This document shows positions 1-13,668 of a DNA stretch of 64,000 nucleotides, piece by piece. Made by a program: the position numbers and the translations under genes. Location of the stretch: NCBI GenBank assembly GCA_018697195.1, contig CM031878.1, positions 65,355,401 through 65,419,400 on the forward strand, read 5' to 3'. Each line of letters opens with the position of its first letter. Position 1 is the first letter of the stretch. Source of the stretch: Certhia americana (lineage: Eukaryota > Chordata > Aves > Passeriformes > Certhiidae). The notes under the pieces were generated by a model. It was not told the origin of the DNA and made no database searches. It saw only the letters and a program-made list of their open reading frames with translations.

Positions 1-3000
1 TATCTACATGTGATATTTTCTACCTCTATTAAACTCATGAATAAGTAATGTAGTACTTTTTTTCTCTCACAGTTTACAGTATGTACAATTACAGAGCTTC
101 TGCCAGTTTCTCAGACAGGACTGAACACAACACATGAGACACAGTGAGTAGGATTATCGGTCTTGGTTTCTCATCTGAGGCATTAACAAAGAATTGTGCT
201 AAATTAGGAACAGACCCCTATCATTCTGATGGAAATCTACAGTCTTTGTTAATAGTAGTTGAATTGTTCACCACTATTTCACATTTTAAAAACTAATTGG
301 ATTGAAAAGAATGCATGAAATCTTTATGGTTCTAAACAAGCAGGTAGATGCCGTGACCCCAGTCTGCATCCTAAAAACTGCTTTTGGCCACTAGAACCCC
401 CAAATCTGTTTGATTTGACAGTGCCAAAGAATTAGCTGCCTACCTCTCATGCAAGGCTTTTTGAGCACCATAAAACAGGTATTTCCCATGCCTGTCTCAA
501 GCTCACAGGCTATTAATCTTTCCCTCTGAATGTCAGCTGTGTTGAGCTTTGGAAAGCCACAATGGGAATAAATACTGGGCTCAACAGCCTTTCTGCTAAA
601 TAAGATTATATGGGCTGTAGGAGATAGGTTAAAAATATTGCCTTGCTCACAGATGCTTGAATGAACCACAGCCTCACAGGAATTTATCTTATCCATGACT
701 ACAAGAGGACTTTCTGTGATGTGCTTAAGCATGATATAATTTAATATTTATGAATACATTAATGGTGAGTGCACTCGTCTGCCTGGGTTTACTGTATTTT
801 CTAGTTTAAAATATAGCTGAGTAATCCAAAGCTAAGGTATGTAGGTTTCAAGTCTTTTACTTATAACACTGACATTTATTCCTCAAGTTAGGACAGGACT
901 CCATAAATCAGACCTGAAAATTGTTCTCACTTCAGAACACATGCCTGAAAGGAAACGGAAAAACTGTGTACCAAAGTATTTTTCCTTGAGTTTAGTTTTG
1001 CAGCATCCCAATTCTACATTACACCTTAATAAACTGTAATTTTTTATCATTAGTAAAAATTTATCTCCAAATGCTATTTTAAATTTTGAAATGCAAGGCT
1101 AAAAAGCAAAATACAGAAGGTAATTACAACACAATTAATGTTGAGGTGGCATTTACAGACTAGACAAAAAATCTCCAGTGATTAAATTGCATTCTGTGGT
1201 CTGCAGGTAGCGAGATCTCAAGTTGCTTGTTCAAATTCATCCCTAGCTACCCTATCCTGTAGAAAATTGCTATTTTTAATACTCACAAGATTCTCCAAAA
1301 ATTGCTAGTGATCTCTTATTTTATTAACATAATGAAGGAACGTATAATGCTCAAGTGAAAGAATCTATTACGAATAATTTATTAAAATTCAGGACACTTA
1401 ACTTAAAAATAGGTCTCTTTTTGAACATTCTAAGTCCAAAATCTCCTTCTAATCACAGTTGATTTTTTTTTCTTGTTAGATATGTTAGAATCCATACTGA
1501 CATTTATTCTAGCTGTTCCAGTGTTAAATGTCCCGAGAGTAACAGATGCTCAAAATTATCAGGGAAGGTATCCCACCTTTACCTGGTTACAGCCCTCTCT
1601 CAACTGGAGAAGTCTTTTGCAGAACAAAAAGCCATAGCCCCTTATGTAGTCTGCTCTTTAGGAGGCTGCAGACCATGAGTAGATGTTGAGATCTTTCACA
1701 GATACACAAATACTTCTAAGAACAGCTGTATGGCCAGATATACTGTCTTTTTAAAAAGAAACAAGATCTAAAAGGAATTCACAGGAAAATAATCTCTAAA
1801 AGTGTAGGAAGCTTCTGAACTATCTGCCCTTGGATTTATCTTTGGGGTTAGCTGAGCGTGAGCGAAAGCAGCAAAACTTTGAGACATTTAAGTACCACAG
1901 TTTACAGAGCTACAGATATTATATCAGCTGCACAGCACAGCTAATATACTTCCTAAAATATTTGTATTAAATATTTATAAGCATCCTCTTTGACATTTGG
2001 ATTGCCTTGGAAAAAAGTTCTGAATTAATCTATATTCACTCTACAAAAAAAATTATAATATTTAAAACTATTTTAGTTGCAATTAGCAGGATATCAAAAT
2101 ATCATTTTGAATTTAAGCATACCAGATTCCTTTGAAATGGTCTTGTAAAACATTCATAGGACAAATTTTTAAAGGCTTCCTTTCAATGACAATCCATAAG
2201 ATAAACTGAATGGCTACTTCTGGTTGACTGTAATCAATCTGTGCAAATAGAGTAATCTAGTCCCAAGAAATGGGTGACAACTAAATTTTTATCTGTGTAC
2301 TTCAGATCCAAGAACTGGATTTAAAACATGGTTTGCTACAAATATGACACACCTGTATATATAGCAGGATAGTATAGGTAACAGTATGAAAAAACAAGTA
2401 TCAAAGCTCTTTCAAAACTAGTTTTAAAGCAAGATTTTGCTCACTGAGTAAATTTATGAACATAGTTAAATTGTGACTCTCTAGGTATGAGACCATTGGA
2501 GAAGTTCCGTACTACATAATTTTTAAAAATTAATCACTTTCGACAGCTGTGACACCTCTGCTATGCTGAAAAGTTGGAAGTCCAAATATTTGAGATGTTC
2601 TTCAAACATAACAAACATATAAATATTTGATGGAAATTAGAATAGATCAAAACTCTCTAAAATGTGTTTTGGGAATCTGAAGGGGGAATCTGTGGCTGGA
2701 GGTTTTCTGGTGGTGGATTTGTTTGTTTTGTCATACAGCTTGCTGTCTGTTCATTCCATCTTTCTATCCTGCAGGTTTCCAATTTGCAAAATTGAAATAC
2801 ATTCTTCTACGTAGTTTTGTTAAATGGCTTTGCACAGTCCTTAGACATATGGAAGTGCTAGATATCTGCTATCTTTCTCTCCATAGATCACATGAGAATA
2901 GATATGCCTTCTTTTTATATGACAGAGGTCTATAAACAACTTTCAAAAACACTCTTTCAATAAATATTTATATCACAAGAGTTATAAGTACTTTAGTTGA

Positions 3001-3990
3001 AAGCAAAGTTTCATTTCCTATCCTAGGGGACCTAAAAAGACCTACACACCTAAGTCTATTCTGAATAAGTAATATACAGTGATGGATTACATGTTTTATT
3101 CTCTAGACTTCTCAAATATACACATTGGGTTTTTTTCTTTCGATGAGTAAGTACCCAGCAATGCATATGGGTACTCTAACTATCTTTGTCCAAAAGCTAC
3201 GGCTTTGCCCTTCAGAAATCTATGTTGAAAACCAAACCGTGGTGAAGGAATTCACCCATTTTGTTAAAAAATCATTAGTTTTCCTCTAGAAATTTACTGT
3301 GCTGTTACACAATTGGTATTCATTGTGCCCTCTGCATTCAGAGCAACTCAATATCCAAGGGCATTTATTGAGGTGTTCCTGTCTCACAGAATGCTCATTA
3401 ATGGTTAGGGAAGACCTGGTATGTCCTGTGGTTTTATTCATAATACTTAAATCCTAAAAAGTGTGAAAGTCCATATTTGGAAACCTCAAGTATCTGCAGA
3501 AGTAATTCTGCCCAGTAACTGCCCGTAAAACATGGTAAAGTTATTTAACCTGGTTTTACGACTACTGATCCACTGGATAATAAGATTTATACTGGGTTTT
3601 GCATAAGATCTAACAAAGAGTCTGATTTTGTCTATTTCTCAGAACAAGCTTTTTGTGTTTATTTGTTTTAAACATGTTAATTTGCTTCAGAAAGTTTATC
3701 TGAAGCTTTGGGCAGCCCATACACTTGTTTTGAAAGCATACTTTTCAGCTTTGGGCTTGTCCCTACTATGCTATTCTGTGTGATAAATTTAGCTTTAAAA
3801 CATCACGGTTTAAATTTTTTCATTGTTCAGAGGAAGGACTATAGCTTGCTGTTAATGCATAAAAATGTGTGTGGCCTAATTATTGGCCAGCTGTTTTATT
3901 CTAACTAAATATTCTGTCTGGACATAATCTCTCCATTGGGTTGTTTTAAATACACATATTGAGTTTTCCAATATAAAAACATTGTTGGGG
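1..3990. other. AT-rich unique sequence, no gene seen
   Basis: I see no coding gene, RNA gene or recognisable transposon here. The longest frame is 113 codons on the reverse strand (391-732). It has no recognisable domain and no splice context, and a frame of this length is expected by chance in 64 kb of AT-rich DNA. The stretch around 540-720 is more mixed in composition than its surroundings and could be a non-coding conserved element, but nothing in one sequence can show that. Confidence 0.6.
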
Positions 3991-4017
3991 AAAAAAAAAA
4001 AAAAAAAAAAAAAAAAA
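3991..4017. repeat. A homopolymer of 27
   Basis: An uninterrupted run of 27 A lies between a GGGG and a GGGG. It could be the tail of a retroposed element, but I recognise no retroposon body immediately upstream, so I call it only a homopolymer. Confidence 0.95.
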
Positions 4018-4102
4018 GGGGCTTGAAGCTTGAAGTTATCCAACTTATTAGAAAATCTTTATACCCCTTTATTAAATTTTAACATTCTGGTTAAAAAGAA
4101 AA

Positions 4103-4116
4103 TATGTATATATATA

Positions 4117-4148
<32 letters not shown>

Positions 4149-4149
4149 A
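4103..4149. repeat. (TA)n dinucleotide array
   Basis: About 47 bases of alternating TA, interrupted once near 4119-4121 by an extra T pair. It is a simple microsatellite lying about 85 bases after the A homopolymer. Confidence 0.95.
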
Positions 4150-7100
4150 TCCATGGACAATGTGAAACCATGGAACTGCTAACTTCATTGTTGTCTGCTA
4201 ACATTTAACCAAGGTTCCTGTCAGCTTTATTTGTATTGAAAGAAGAGATTTGCCATGTAGGCCATGGTAGTGGTGAAAGCATATTTACAGTCACTGTACT
4301 TTTCCCTATCAACAGTGTGAGTGATTAGTCACCAGTCACACAAGGACATGGTGGGGGCAAAAGGACATTGATCATAGGCAAATTCATGTGAACAACAGCT
4401 TGCTCACATAAGTTCATTATAGGAACTTAATGGGATTTATCAAGAGACAATGAGTAATACATGCCAGTGAAGAGCATTAGGATTCATACACAATGCTGAG
4501 TGAAAGTTAAACCTGATTTCCTACATGGCAATTAAAAGAGATAGTGACTATGTTTTAGCCTGGGTTTTTAAAGCAAGTCACTATCGTTATATTTTCATTT
4601 CACATTATTTTTCACTGTGCACATTATAAAAAATAGATTTTGAAAGAATTGAAATAATTTTGAAAAAATTATGACTTCCTCATAATTTTAAGATCTCCTG
4701 TAACTTCTTTCTAATATTTTAGACCCACCTCCTATCTACAAACTGACAAAACTTGTTTTTGCAAAGGAAAGCCCAGACAAAATTCTTCTGTGATGCAATA
4801 TGACTAAAAGATGTTCACTTAATTGATATCTTTTTCAAATCAATGATCAGTAAGTTATGCTATTTTTGTGTAATGGGTAAATGCTGTTATATATTCACTA
4901 CTATTACTCACATGATAAATGCCTATTTCAGTCTGAAAGAGAAAGGTGTGTGTACTGCAGTTTGTAGTCATTGTTTTAATTTCATTCCTGTGTTTGCAAG
5001 GCTCTTTGCTAGCTGTTGCATCCTGAAAAATGGGATTCATCTTCTGCTTTAACTAATTTTATCTTACAGTATGATACTTAGGAAAAATAATGTAATTTGG
5101 TAAAATGTCTCCTTAAATATGAGCTTCATCTTGGGGATTTATTTGTTTGACTTATTCCTGGTGGTTTTGGTGTGGGAGGGAGCTTGTAGTATTTTTCTTT
5201 TGTTATTGGTTTGAGTTTGTTTGTTTGTTCATCTGTTTGCTTGCTTGCTTCTTTTAAGAGCAGGGATAGATAATCAGCCCATTTGATCTAGTAATTTTGT
5301 CTGGATTTTAAAAGGAAGGGTAAATTGAATGATAAATTCACAAACTCTGAGGGAGTATGCTATTAATTTTAAGCAGAAAAAAACACTGAGAGAAAATAAG
5401 ATCTCTGACCAAAGAAATTTTTCCCATGCAGCAGTGCCTGAGAATGGCTCTAAAGCATGGGAGTTAACTAGGTTGAAAAAAGCGGAAAACATTTTACAGA
5501 TTTTTAAAGTATAATTTTTTCATAAGCCAATGCACCTATATTTTGAATACTGTAACTGCCTACATGAATTTATGAAAATTAACACAATGAGCATAGGTGC
5601 CCATAACTAATTTTTAACAAAGCCTAACATATGGATAAGGAAATTTTAAGTAATTTCTATTACCATCGTCCTTTACAATCACTGAGGCATGCCTACATAA
5701 TCTGGTTTTCACTTCCTTAGCCCAAAGGTGTTCTTCAGTCAGTCAAACACATCTTGTCTTACAAGACAGCATCATCCAATCCAAATCCTGGTGACAATCT
5801 TGAAATTCATTTCATCTTCTTTGTTTTCATAGTTGCATTCAACACCATAAATACATACTAGAGTAATAGGATCAGACTTTACTCTGTGCCTGTCTGCTTG
5901 CTAGCATGCTTTTCTAGCACAGCACAAGAACATAAAACAGCTGGAGAGGCACATAAGTAACCAGCCATCCACTTAACAGCTAGCCTTATTCCTTCCTCTC
6001 TGTGCAGAGTCAACCCTAAACATTTTAAAATGTTTATTTGAACTGGCTTAACCTTAGAAATAAAAGGGGCATCCACAGTCCACATAAAATTTATGAGATT
6101 ATGGCTTAAACAATTCTCCCTTTTAAATGTTCTGAAGCTCTCATGATTAAATCAGAATCAATGATTCTTCAGATGTTAATCTTATAAATCAGATTTATAT
6201 TTGGACTGATCTAAACACTGATTATTTATAAAGAGCTATTTATTGAACTTGAATTTGAAACAGAGTAAAAGGAATTTATATCAGAATAATCCTTCAACTT
6301 CATCAACAATAAACCTTTCTCAAACTTTTAATAGAATTCTGACTGTCATTATGATAGAGCACCAATATATTACCTAAAGCAATAATGCGAAATACAATTG
6401 TCAGAAGGTATATAAGATTATTTTTATCAAGCATTCTAGGTCTCAATGTTTTGACATTTAAGACTTCAAAATTAGAACTGTCAGTTGTGTTAATCATTTT
6501 GGAAGTAGCTCGTTTTGCCATATAAAGGTTTTAAAATTAATTCCTAATACTCTTACAAAAGATGGATCCTTATATTTTAAAATGTGTTGCTAATTGTTTT
6601 GATGAATTAAAAGGTCTATTTGTTCCTAAACTATTTGTTCCAAGTCCAGAAAAGCCTTTTTTTAAAAACAGGTTACACAAAGGCAACATCAACCACGCCA
6701 TTGCCCTTTGGCAGTCATCATCTATTGCCTCTGCCTCAGCTATAACTTGTACCAAATAGTACTGTTCATTTTTTATACCCTACTCATCATTTATTTACAT
6801 TATAGGAGCATTTGAGTATGCTGGTATAACTATAACTGTGAAGAAGAACAGACTCTTCCTTTGAAAAGAACTCTTAAAAACCAAAGTATCTCATGTAGGC
6901 AACAGCATTGACAGCAACAGTAATTATAAAGACAATAAATATTAAAAAAAAATAAATGAGGAAGCTACAACATCAGTATAATTAGCCAGCTTCACTGCAC
7001 ATTTCTAATAGTAATTGTCTTAGTTCTCCTTTTCTATGCTAAACCTCTGTACAGATTATATTCTCAGTCATGTCTTATTTTAGTTGATAAATTCCTGAAG

Positions 7101-8509
7101 CCCCAAGGTGGTATTTATCACCAGATCATTAGCACATCTCTAAGCACATCTGATGACCTGCCTTCAGCATGAATTTAGGAATAAAGTTTATTTTATTTTC
7201 AGTATCCTTTAGTGTTATCAGTAATTTTTTGACAATCTGTTGCATTTCTTTATCCCTCTTGTATAAAGACCATATATTTGCTAGTGGTATACAAAGATAA
7301 ATGGTTCTTACTATATGAAGTGTTCCAGTAAAATTTTTCTTATTTCATATTATTGTCAAAAATACTACCACATATCTTAAGATATCTTGAAATATAAATA
7401 GTAATAATTTGCCAGTTTTTCTCAACATCAATGATTGAAAAATAATACTGTGAAGTAATTCTTCATAAAATACTGTGAAAAATAATAATGTGAAGTAATC
7501 TCAAGCAATGGAGTAGAGACAGTATTTCAAAACGGTAGAGAATAACCATTTCTTTCTGCTCAAATCTCTTAATCAAAGGACAATAATTTTCACACACAGA
7601 ATCTGGGTCCCAGATGGAAAGATTATTCTGCCTTTGCAAAGAACCAACAGAATAGTACAGAGTACTACAGAATATGTACAGAACACATTAGAGAGAATCA
7701 GCTTAATTTACTTAAACAAAGGCCTCCAGATAGAGTATTAAAAAATAAATTTTGCAGATGAGGGAGTCTCAGGAGTCACAGAGTCCTAGGCTCTTCTTTA
7801 ATTCCAAGTTACAGTCCATTAGCTACTAATTTTTCTAAAGAAGCCCAGTAAGGACTTTTCAACTTATGCAAGTATTTCTAAAATAAGTTACTCCAATATT
7901 TTAGGTCAATTCAAGATATAATCACTCATCCTATAATTAGGTTCTTTAAAAAAACCCATATATTTATTTATCTTTCCTGTCCATTTGGATGGCATTTGGG
8001 TAGATGCTTTTTTCTTCTCATAACTTTTCTTGTACATGCACTGCAATGCAGAAAATACAACAAAATCTTCCACATGCACTGACAGGCCAAAATTAATATT
8101 AAAGGAATAAAATGAAATAACCACACTGAGACTTAGCAATTCTGAACTGAGCTGGTTTAGAATATTCAGATATTTTCTGTACCTTTAATTTATGGAAAAC
8201 AGAAAATTTTTCTGTAGTTTACTCATTATCTCGTTAAAGATATAATTAGTTAACCATTCAAATTAAAATATGTGGAAAAATATGGTTACCAAAAGAAAAC
8301 ACGGGCTTAATAAAATTGGTAAATGCTCAATTTCAACATTTCATGTTGCAAAAAATGTTAGAACAAGGCGTTTCAGAGATGTATTGTTTTCACCTGATAA
8401 TTGTAATGGTATCTTAACTGAAGGACAAGAACAGTTACTGTTTGGGTAGCTAGAAAAGTAATTATTTCATAAACTGAGTGAAATAATAAACAGTACACAG
8501 ATGTGGAAG
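4150..8509. other. AT-rich unique sequence, no gene seen
   Basis: No frame above 80 codons resembles a protein. Overlapping short frames on both strands at 4843-5052, 5274-5514 and 6562-6759 are chance. Small structures only: a perfect 10-base inverted repeat with a 26-base loop (4540-4549 and 4576-4585), and an imperfect direct repeat of about 23 bases offset by 40 bases (7437-7460 and 7477-7500). Confidence 0.6.
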
Positions 8510-8510
8510 A

Positions 8511-8547
<37 letters not shown>

Positions 8548-8569
8548 GTAATAATAATAATAGTAATAA
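8510..8569. repeat. (AAT)n trinucleotide array
   Basis: About 60 bases of AAT repeats, pure for roughly the first 38 bases and then broken by two GTA units. The isoleucine-rich reverse-strand frame across it (8373-8582) is the array read as codons, not a gene. Confidence 0.95.
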
Positions 8570-9639
8570 CTATTTTTTCCAATTATTTTATTGGACAGAC
8601 AGATTTTTCAGGTCTTTACAGGGACAGCCTTTAAGCACTATCATTGCTGCTGCTGTGATTGTTGGAAGAGGGGAGTGCAATCTTTAATTAGGGAATAAGC
8701 CAGACAATTAAAACACACCAGCTTTCTATAACGGGCTGTATGAAGTTTGAATGTTAAGTTTATGTAATTTGAGATAGTCTTAGTCAAAAGCCTTGGTTTT
8801 TTTGCAGTGTTTGTAAAGAAGATGAATTATCTGCATGAGTAGAATTTGACTATTTAACTTTCACGTTACTTCTACTTGTTTATTTTTATTGAAGTACATG
8901 ATAGATATAGTTCGAATTCAAATTAAAATTACTCAGCTAAAAGTAGCTTTTTCTAGCTGTTTTTTCATTGAATTATGAGTGAAAAATAAAAACTAAATAT
9001 TCAAAATAACCCACTTCTAGTATTAGGAAGATTAGTGTTAACTTTAAGTTGTAAATGACTTTTAATAATTTTTGGGGTGTTCTTATATTTTCTTCTGCCC
9101 AAAAACTAAAACAGATTTTTTTTTTTCATTTAAAGAAAAAGAGAAGGAAAGGCAGAGAAAATTTTACTTTCCCCTGAGAAAGCAATCTCAGGGTTTTCCC
9201 TTCATTTCCTCAGACGATTTCCAGGAGATCTAAGAATGATTTAAAGTACTCCTCATTCCTAATAAATAATTCCCCAGAATTTATAAGAGGTTTTGGGTTG
9301 TCCAGATGGGATGACATATTCTAGATGTTATTATTTAAATCCTACATTATGCAGTGGTTTGCATTTATAACCATGCATACATATTCAGTTACGGCATTTC
9401 TATTAAAACTACTAAGAACTAACTAACTAAATACTAACTTGTAAAGTGGACAGAACATTTCATGTATAAAAAGATTCAGCAGTTAATTATAGTTGGCCTA
9501 TTAACAGAGGTAGAAAAAATAAGTTAAAACCTTTTATTTCTTCTCAATTTTTGTGATACTGCCATTTCACTGTTGTTTCATTCTACAGAGTTCACTATTA
9601 TAAAAAAGCCACTCCACACACTTTGAAAATTTAGAAGTT
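8570..9639. other. AT-rich unique sequence, possible conserved non-coding block
   Basis: No gene seen. The part 8620-8760 has mixed composition with TAATTA and CAATTA cores, a texture common in vertebrate conserved non-coding elements. This is a guess from texture; conservation was not tested. Confidence 0.35.
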
Positions 9640-10000
9640 ATACGTCCAAAAGAAGCATAGGGTATATAACTATGTAAATTCCCCTGTTCCTCCACCCCCC
9701 CACAAGCTGCCAGCTCAGATTTAGGGGGAGTATTGGAAGGAGGGGAACTACAGGATAGGGTAGAGAGAGTCACAAAAGAAGCCCTTACCTCAGGATGTAA
9801 TCCAAAGCTTTATTCCATGAAGGGAACCGGGAGGCAAGAAAGGGATCACATGGGGGGAGAGGGGTTTTTATTACCTTTGGTGTCAGGGTCAAGTTACCTG
9901 GCCGAAGGCCATAGGTCAGACTCAAAGGGGCAGGTAACCCAGGCCAGGTTACAGTTTCTGGGGGAGGGGTTTTGAGGGGAGAGCATTTGTAAAAAGGATA
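9640..10000 (-). mobile_element. LTR-like fragment (retroviral type), reverse strand
   Basis: A GC-richer block set in AT-rich DNA. Read on the reverse strand it has the order of a retroviral LTR: a pyrimidine- and C-rich U3-like part, a TATA-like box (AATAAAAAC at 9864-9873), then about 55 bases later an AATAAA signal (9809-9814) followed by a U5-like stretch. The short TATA-to-poly(A) distance resembles gamma-type LTRs. Neither the TG/CA ends nor a target duplication could be fixed, so both edges are approximate. The 80- and 73-codon frames across it are shadows. Another GC-rich repeat remains possible. Confidence 0.45.
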
Positions 10001-10854
10001 CAACAAAACTAATTCTGATTTTCCAAGAGTATTAATCCACTTGAATCAAATAAGCAAGAAGAGGTAAACAATAAGACCAGTAATACTACCCCTATAAGAA
10101 CCTCCATCTGGTGTCTCTTAAGTATTTAAAATATTCGGGGATGCTGCTTATATAGAACTAAAATTGGGGATTAGGGTCTTTCATTTCAGGCATTGTTCAA
10201 AATTATTCCTTCTTCAAATGCTGCTGTGCTGTACACTGTGAAAATATTTATTGCAGTTCAGTCCTTTGGAATCCAGGTATTAAGCAGGCTTATTCTTCCT
10301 ACTCCCCTGTCACCTTCATTCGTACAGAATGAGATAATACTGATTTTTAAATTAGCATGTATCCTGAGCTACGATACTGTGGCACACTTTGGAGTCCACA
10401 ACTTTCAAAATTTTGACTGCCTCCAGAGGACCTTTTGTGACCAGATGAATCTCAACTAACATCGACATGAATGACTCTTCTTTCTAATATCAAATACCCT
10501 GTCATGTCAAAATACAAAAACAAATAATCAAAAGAAAACCCTACCTCTTAAAAAATCCCTTTTTTTGACAGATTTGAAATTGTTTCTGATAAAGGCTATG
10601 AATTGCTTTTTCCAGTTAGAACAGTGGTCTATTGAAAGAGATATTTTTTTTCTAATACATCCCACTGAGAAGGTATCTTGGTGATTTGCGTAATTATCAG
10701 CTTTAGTGCTACAACACTAAGCTACAGCTCTACTAGTATGACAAGATAAACAGAGGAAGAAACTCATTAGGCCAAACAGAAATGTTCAAAGTTTCTTTAT
10801 CATTTGGATGCAAACTGAAAATATCCAGTGGCATTTCATTAGCTGTATTTAAGG
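10001..10854. other. Unique sequence, no gene seen
   Basis: No recognisable repeat or gene. An 88-codon forward frame at 10193-10459 lacks domain features. Confidence 0.5.
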
Positions 10855-10975
10855 GCAATGTTGGTTTTGGTTTTGGTTTTGGCTTTGGTTTTGGTGGGTT
10901 TTTTTTTGTTTTGTTGTTTTTGTATTTTGACATTTTTTTTTTTTTTTTGTTTTTTTTTTTTTTGGGGGGTTTTTT
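10855..10975. repeat. G/T-rich low-complexity tract with (GGTTTT)n
   Basis: The forward strand is almost only G and T for about 110 bases. It starts with about six GGTTTT-type hexamers (10859-10895), continues as T runs with single Gs, and ends with two long T runs (10933-10963), GGGGGG and TTTTTT. The phenylalanine- and glycine-rich forward frame and the lysine- and proline-rich reverse frames are this tract read as codons. Confidence 0.9.
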
Positions 10976-12469
10976 AATTGTTTATATTGGGCCAATTCTG
11001 GCTTAAAATTTTTGGGGTGCATGTGCATCATTAGTATGTGTTACCATCGCTGGTATCATGTGATGAAAAGGCTAAGATTTATCCCATATGACTGTTATTT
11101 GACTTAAGCCTAAATCAACTTAAAGTCAATTATAAATAATATTTTAGATTATTTAGGGCAGAGCAGGCTTGAGGCTAAATTCATTGTAAAACCTCACTCA
11201 TTTTTAATAGGTATTTTGGCTTTGTTTTATGCTGCTGTATTTTACTGAAGCTGTAAAAGGCTCATGAAGACCCTGAACTAAAATGCGTTTAGCTACAAAA
11301 AAGCACTTGTGTGAACATGGCATTAATGCATTTTAAGATACCTGTATACTGCATTAGGGATGGAGACACTAGAAAATAGCTAATTTGACAACTCATTAAC
11401 AGCAAGAAACTATTAAGTATTCTTTACAGTTCTCTCAGGTACTTTGTGTCAATGATTAAACATCTAACCAATTGCTAATGCTGCATTGTTAGTTAAAAAT
11501 GTCTTAAGTTTTATATCATTGCAGTTGCTGAGTGGCTTTCATTTTACTGACTTGACAGTTTACAAGCATTCTAACAGTGTTACTAACAAAAGACTTAACT
11601 TTTGAAACTTCTGATTTACCATTTCCCTTGTTTTATCATTTAGCACAGCTAAACCCTGTCATTAAACCAAATATCCTTTTCTGGTTATTCACTCAGTGCC
11701 TTGCAGGCAAAGGAATCATTTCTGTCACAACTGCAAAAAGTTTGATTGCTGTGAAATATTACAGAAATCTGTCCAGGTTCTGCACATATACTTCAAATTC
11801 TATCAAGCCTGCCTCGCCCTGGGAAATAAACCTTTCTCCTGAAGATAAATCTACAGTACTCTTGAAACAAGTGGTTGATGCATTTATTTAAAGGTGTTTT
11901 TCAAGCTCTGAGAAGTTTACATTCATGGAGCATTAAATATTAACTTAGCATTTAATCAACTAAGCATTAAAATCCTACAAACCTGAACAGATTTCTATTA
12001 AGTAGAACATACAGTGAGAATTTGCATTCATAAACTACATAAATGTCAGCTGAAAATCTGTAAAATAGCCACCATTTATGTTGAGTTAATCTTTTAGATT
12101 TCTCTTGTTCCTGTTTTTCATATAAAATGTCCAGTATTAAGATGAATCTTACACACAATACAAGCTTACAAGAAAGTTTTGTTCTTTTTACTTGCTACCC
12201 TGCTCTATTACTAATTAGTAATAAATTAAATTTACTCAAGTGAAATCTGTTTTGCCTGTGGCAGCAATTCATAAGCAATCTTCTGGCTCATCTCTTGACT
12301 CACAAGTCTTTTCATTACATTTTCTAACTTTGTCCTGCAGAGGAAAGGAAGAGAAAGAGCAACTTGATAAGGACCTGAAAACCATCTGAGTTCAATGCCT
12401 CACTGATGTCAAGACTTGTGGGCCAATTTTTCCATTTGCAAAAACAGGTAAAGGTGTCAGTTTATCAAT
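10976..12469. other. Unique sequence, no gene seen
   Basis: The forward frame of 104 codons at 11577-11891 is the best candidate, but it has no recognisable domain and no flanking splice signals that I could defend. The region is moderately balanced in composition and could contain regulatory DNA. Confidence 0.45.
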
Positions 12470-12900
12470 GAACCTCTTCCACTAGACCAGGTTGCTCAAA
12501 ATCATGATAAACCCTCCCTCGAAAATTTTCAGGGGTAAGGCATCCACAATTTTTCCAATCCTCACTATCTTCACAGTAAAGAATTTCTTCCTCATTTGTA
12601 ATTGAAGCCCACCCTTTTCCAGTCTGAATCCATTTCCCCTTTCCTTGTAACTACACGCTTTTGTAAATAGCATCTCCATCTTTATTTTTTGGCTCCTTTC
12701 AGGTGCTGGAAGGTTGCAATTAGGCCATCCCAAAGCCTGTTCTTCTTCAGGCTGAACAATCCCAGTTCTCTCATCCATTCAACACAGGAGAGGTGCTCCA
12801 TCTCTCTGATCATCTTGATGGCCTCTTCTGGACTCACTCCAACAGGGTACCTGTACTGGGGACCCCAGAGCTGGATGCAGTACTTCAATTGGGGTCTCTT
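12470..12900 (-). mobile_element. CR1 LINE fragment (3' part), reverse strand
   Basis: Sequence of the CR1 type, a bird and reptile LINE, here on the reverse strand. The reverse-strand frames retain the C-terminal part of the CR1 ORF2 reverse-transcriptase protein: YCIQLWGPQ, then IKMIREMEHLS and MRELGLFSLKKNRL (within 12682-12888), followed by the 3' coding end with MRKKFFTVK (12482-12778). The two parts are in different frames, so the copy is frameshifted and dead. The extreme 3' ATTCTATG repeats are missing or diverged, and the 5' part is absent, as is usual for truncated CR1 insertions. Confidence 0.93.
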
Positions 12901-13668
12901 TAATGGGCTTCATTTGGACTTTCAGTTACTGAGAGTTTCTCTGGAAGAAAAATCTAGTGTGTGAGATATACAGGAGTCCTGACTTCCTGCTATCCTAGTG
13001 GACACAAGGTCTCTGTATTCTTTGGTCTACTATTGTCCATTGCCCCTTCAAAATTCTGCAAAAGACTGACTGGACTCCAGAAGATGGATGATAAAATAAA
13101 ATACCGGTGTATTTAGTAGAACTTTATTTAGTAGAACTAGCCTCATTGCCTAAAGTGTGTTTATACTGCTGAATATTCAGACTTCTTAAGTCATAATGTA
13201 GAACAGTAGAGATTTAAGTGATAGCTTAACTTAAACTGAACATTAAAATTGCAAAAGAAATATAAAAGTTTCATTTTATGCTGTAGTGAATGTACTTAGG
13301 TAATGTCTTTCTATGTAAAGTCAAAATGAATAAATAATTTAATGCTGAACTGTGTCAATGTCTATTAGACGTTGGTGAACAAGTGTTTGACAGGAAATAG
13401 GAGGTATGCAAATAGTAACCATATTTACAAATACAGAAAACTATTTCTGCTATTCTGCAAGTGGTGATTCAATGCACCCATGCAGCCTGTTGATTAAATA
13501 CCACATTGTGACCTGCACTAGTCTTCACTAGAGTACAGTAAAAAGTACAATCACACTTTTTTTGTGAAGAAAGGTAGAAAAGATCTGAGTTGATCCATTC
13601 AATTTCTGCTGTATAGAGCCAGCACAGCTGAACTAAGAATGTGAATCTGTCAAGAGAAGCCTGATGTC
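12901..13668. other. Unique sequence, no gene seen
   Basis: AT-rich DNA between the CR1 fragment and the GATA array. I see no gene or further repeat. Confidence 0.55.

Noticed and set aside
391..732. 113-codon reverse frame near the left edge
   Set aside because: No family features, and frames of this length are expected by chance in a window of this size. It is left as possible conserved non-coding sequence.
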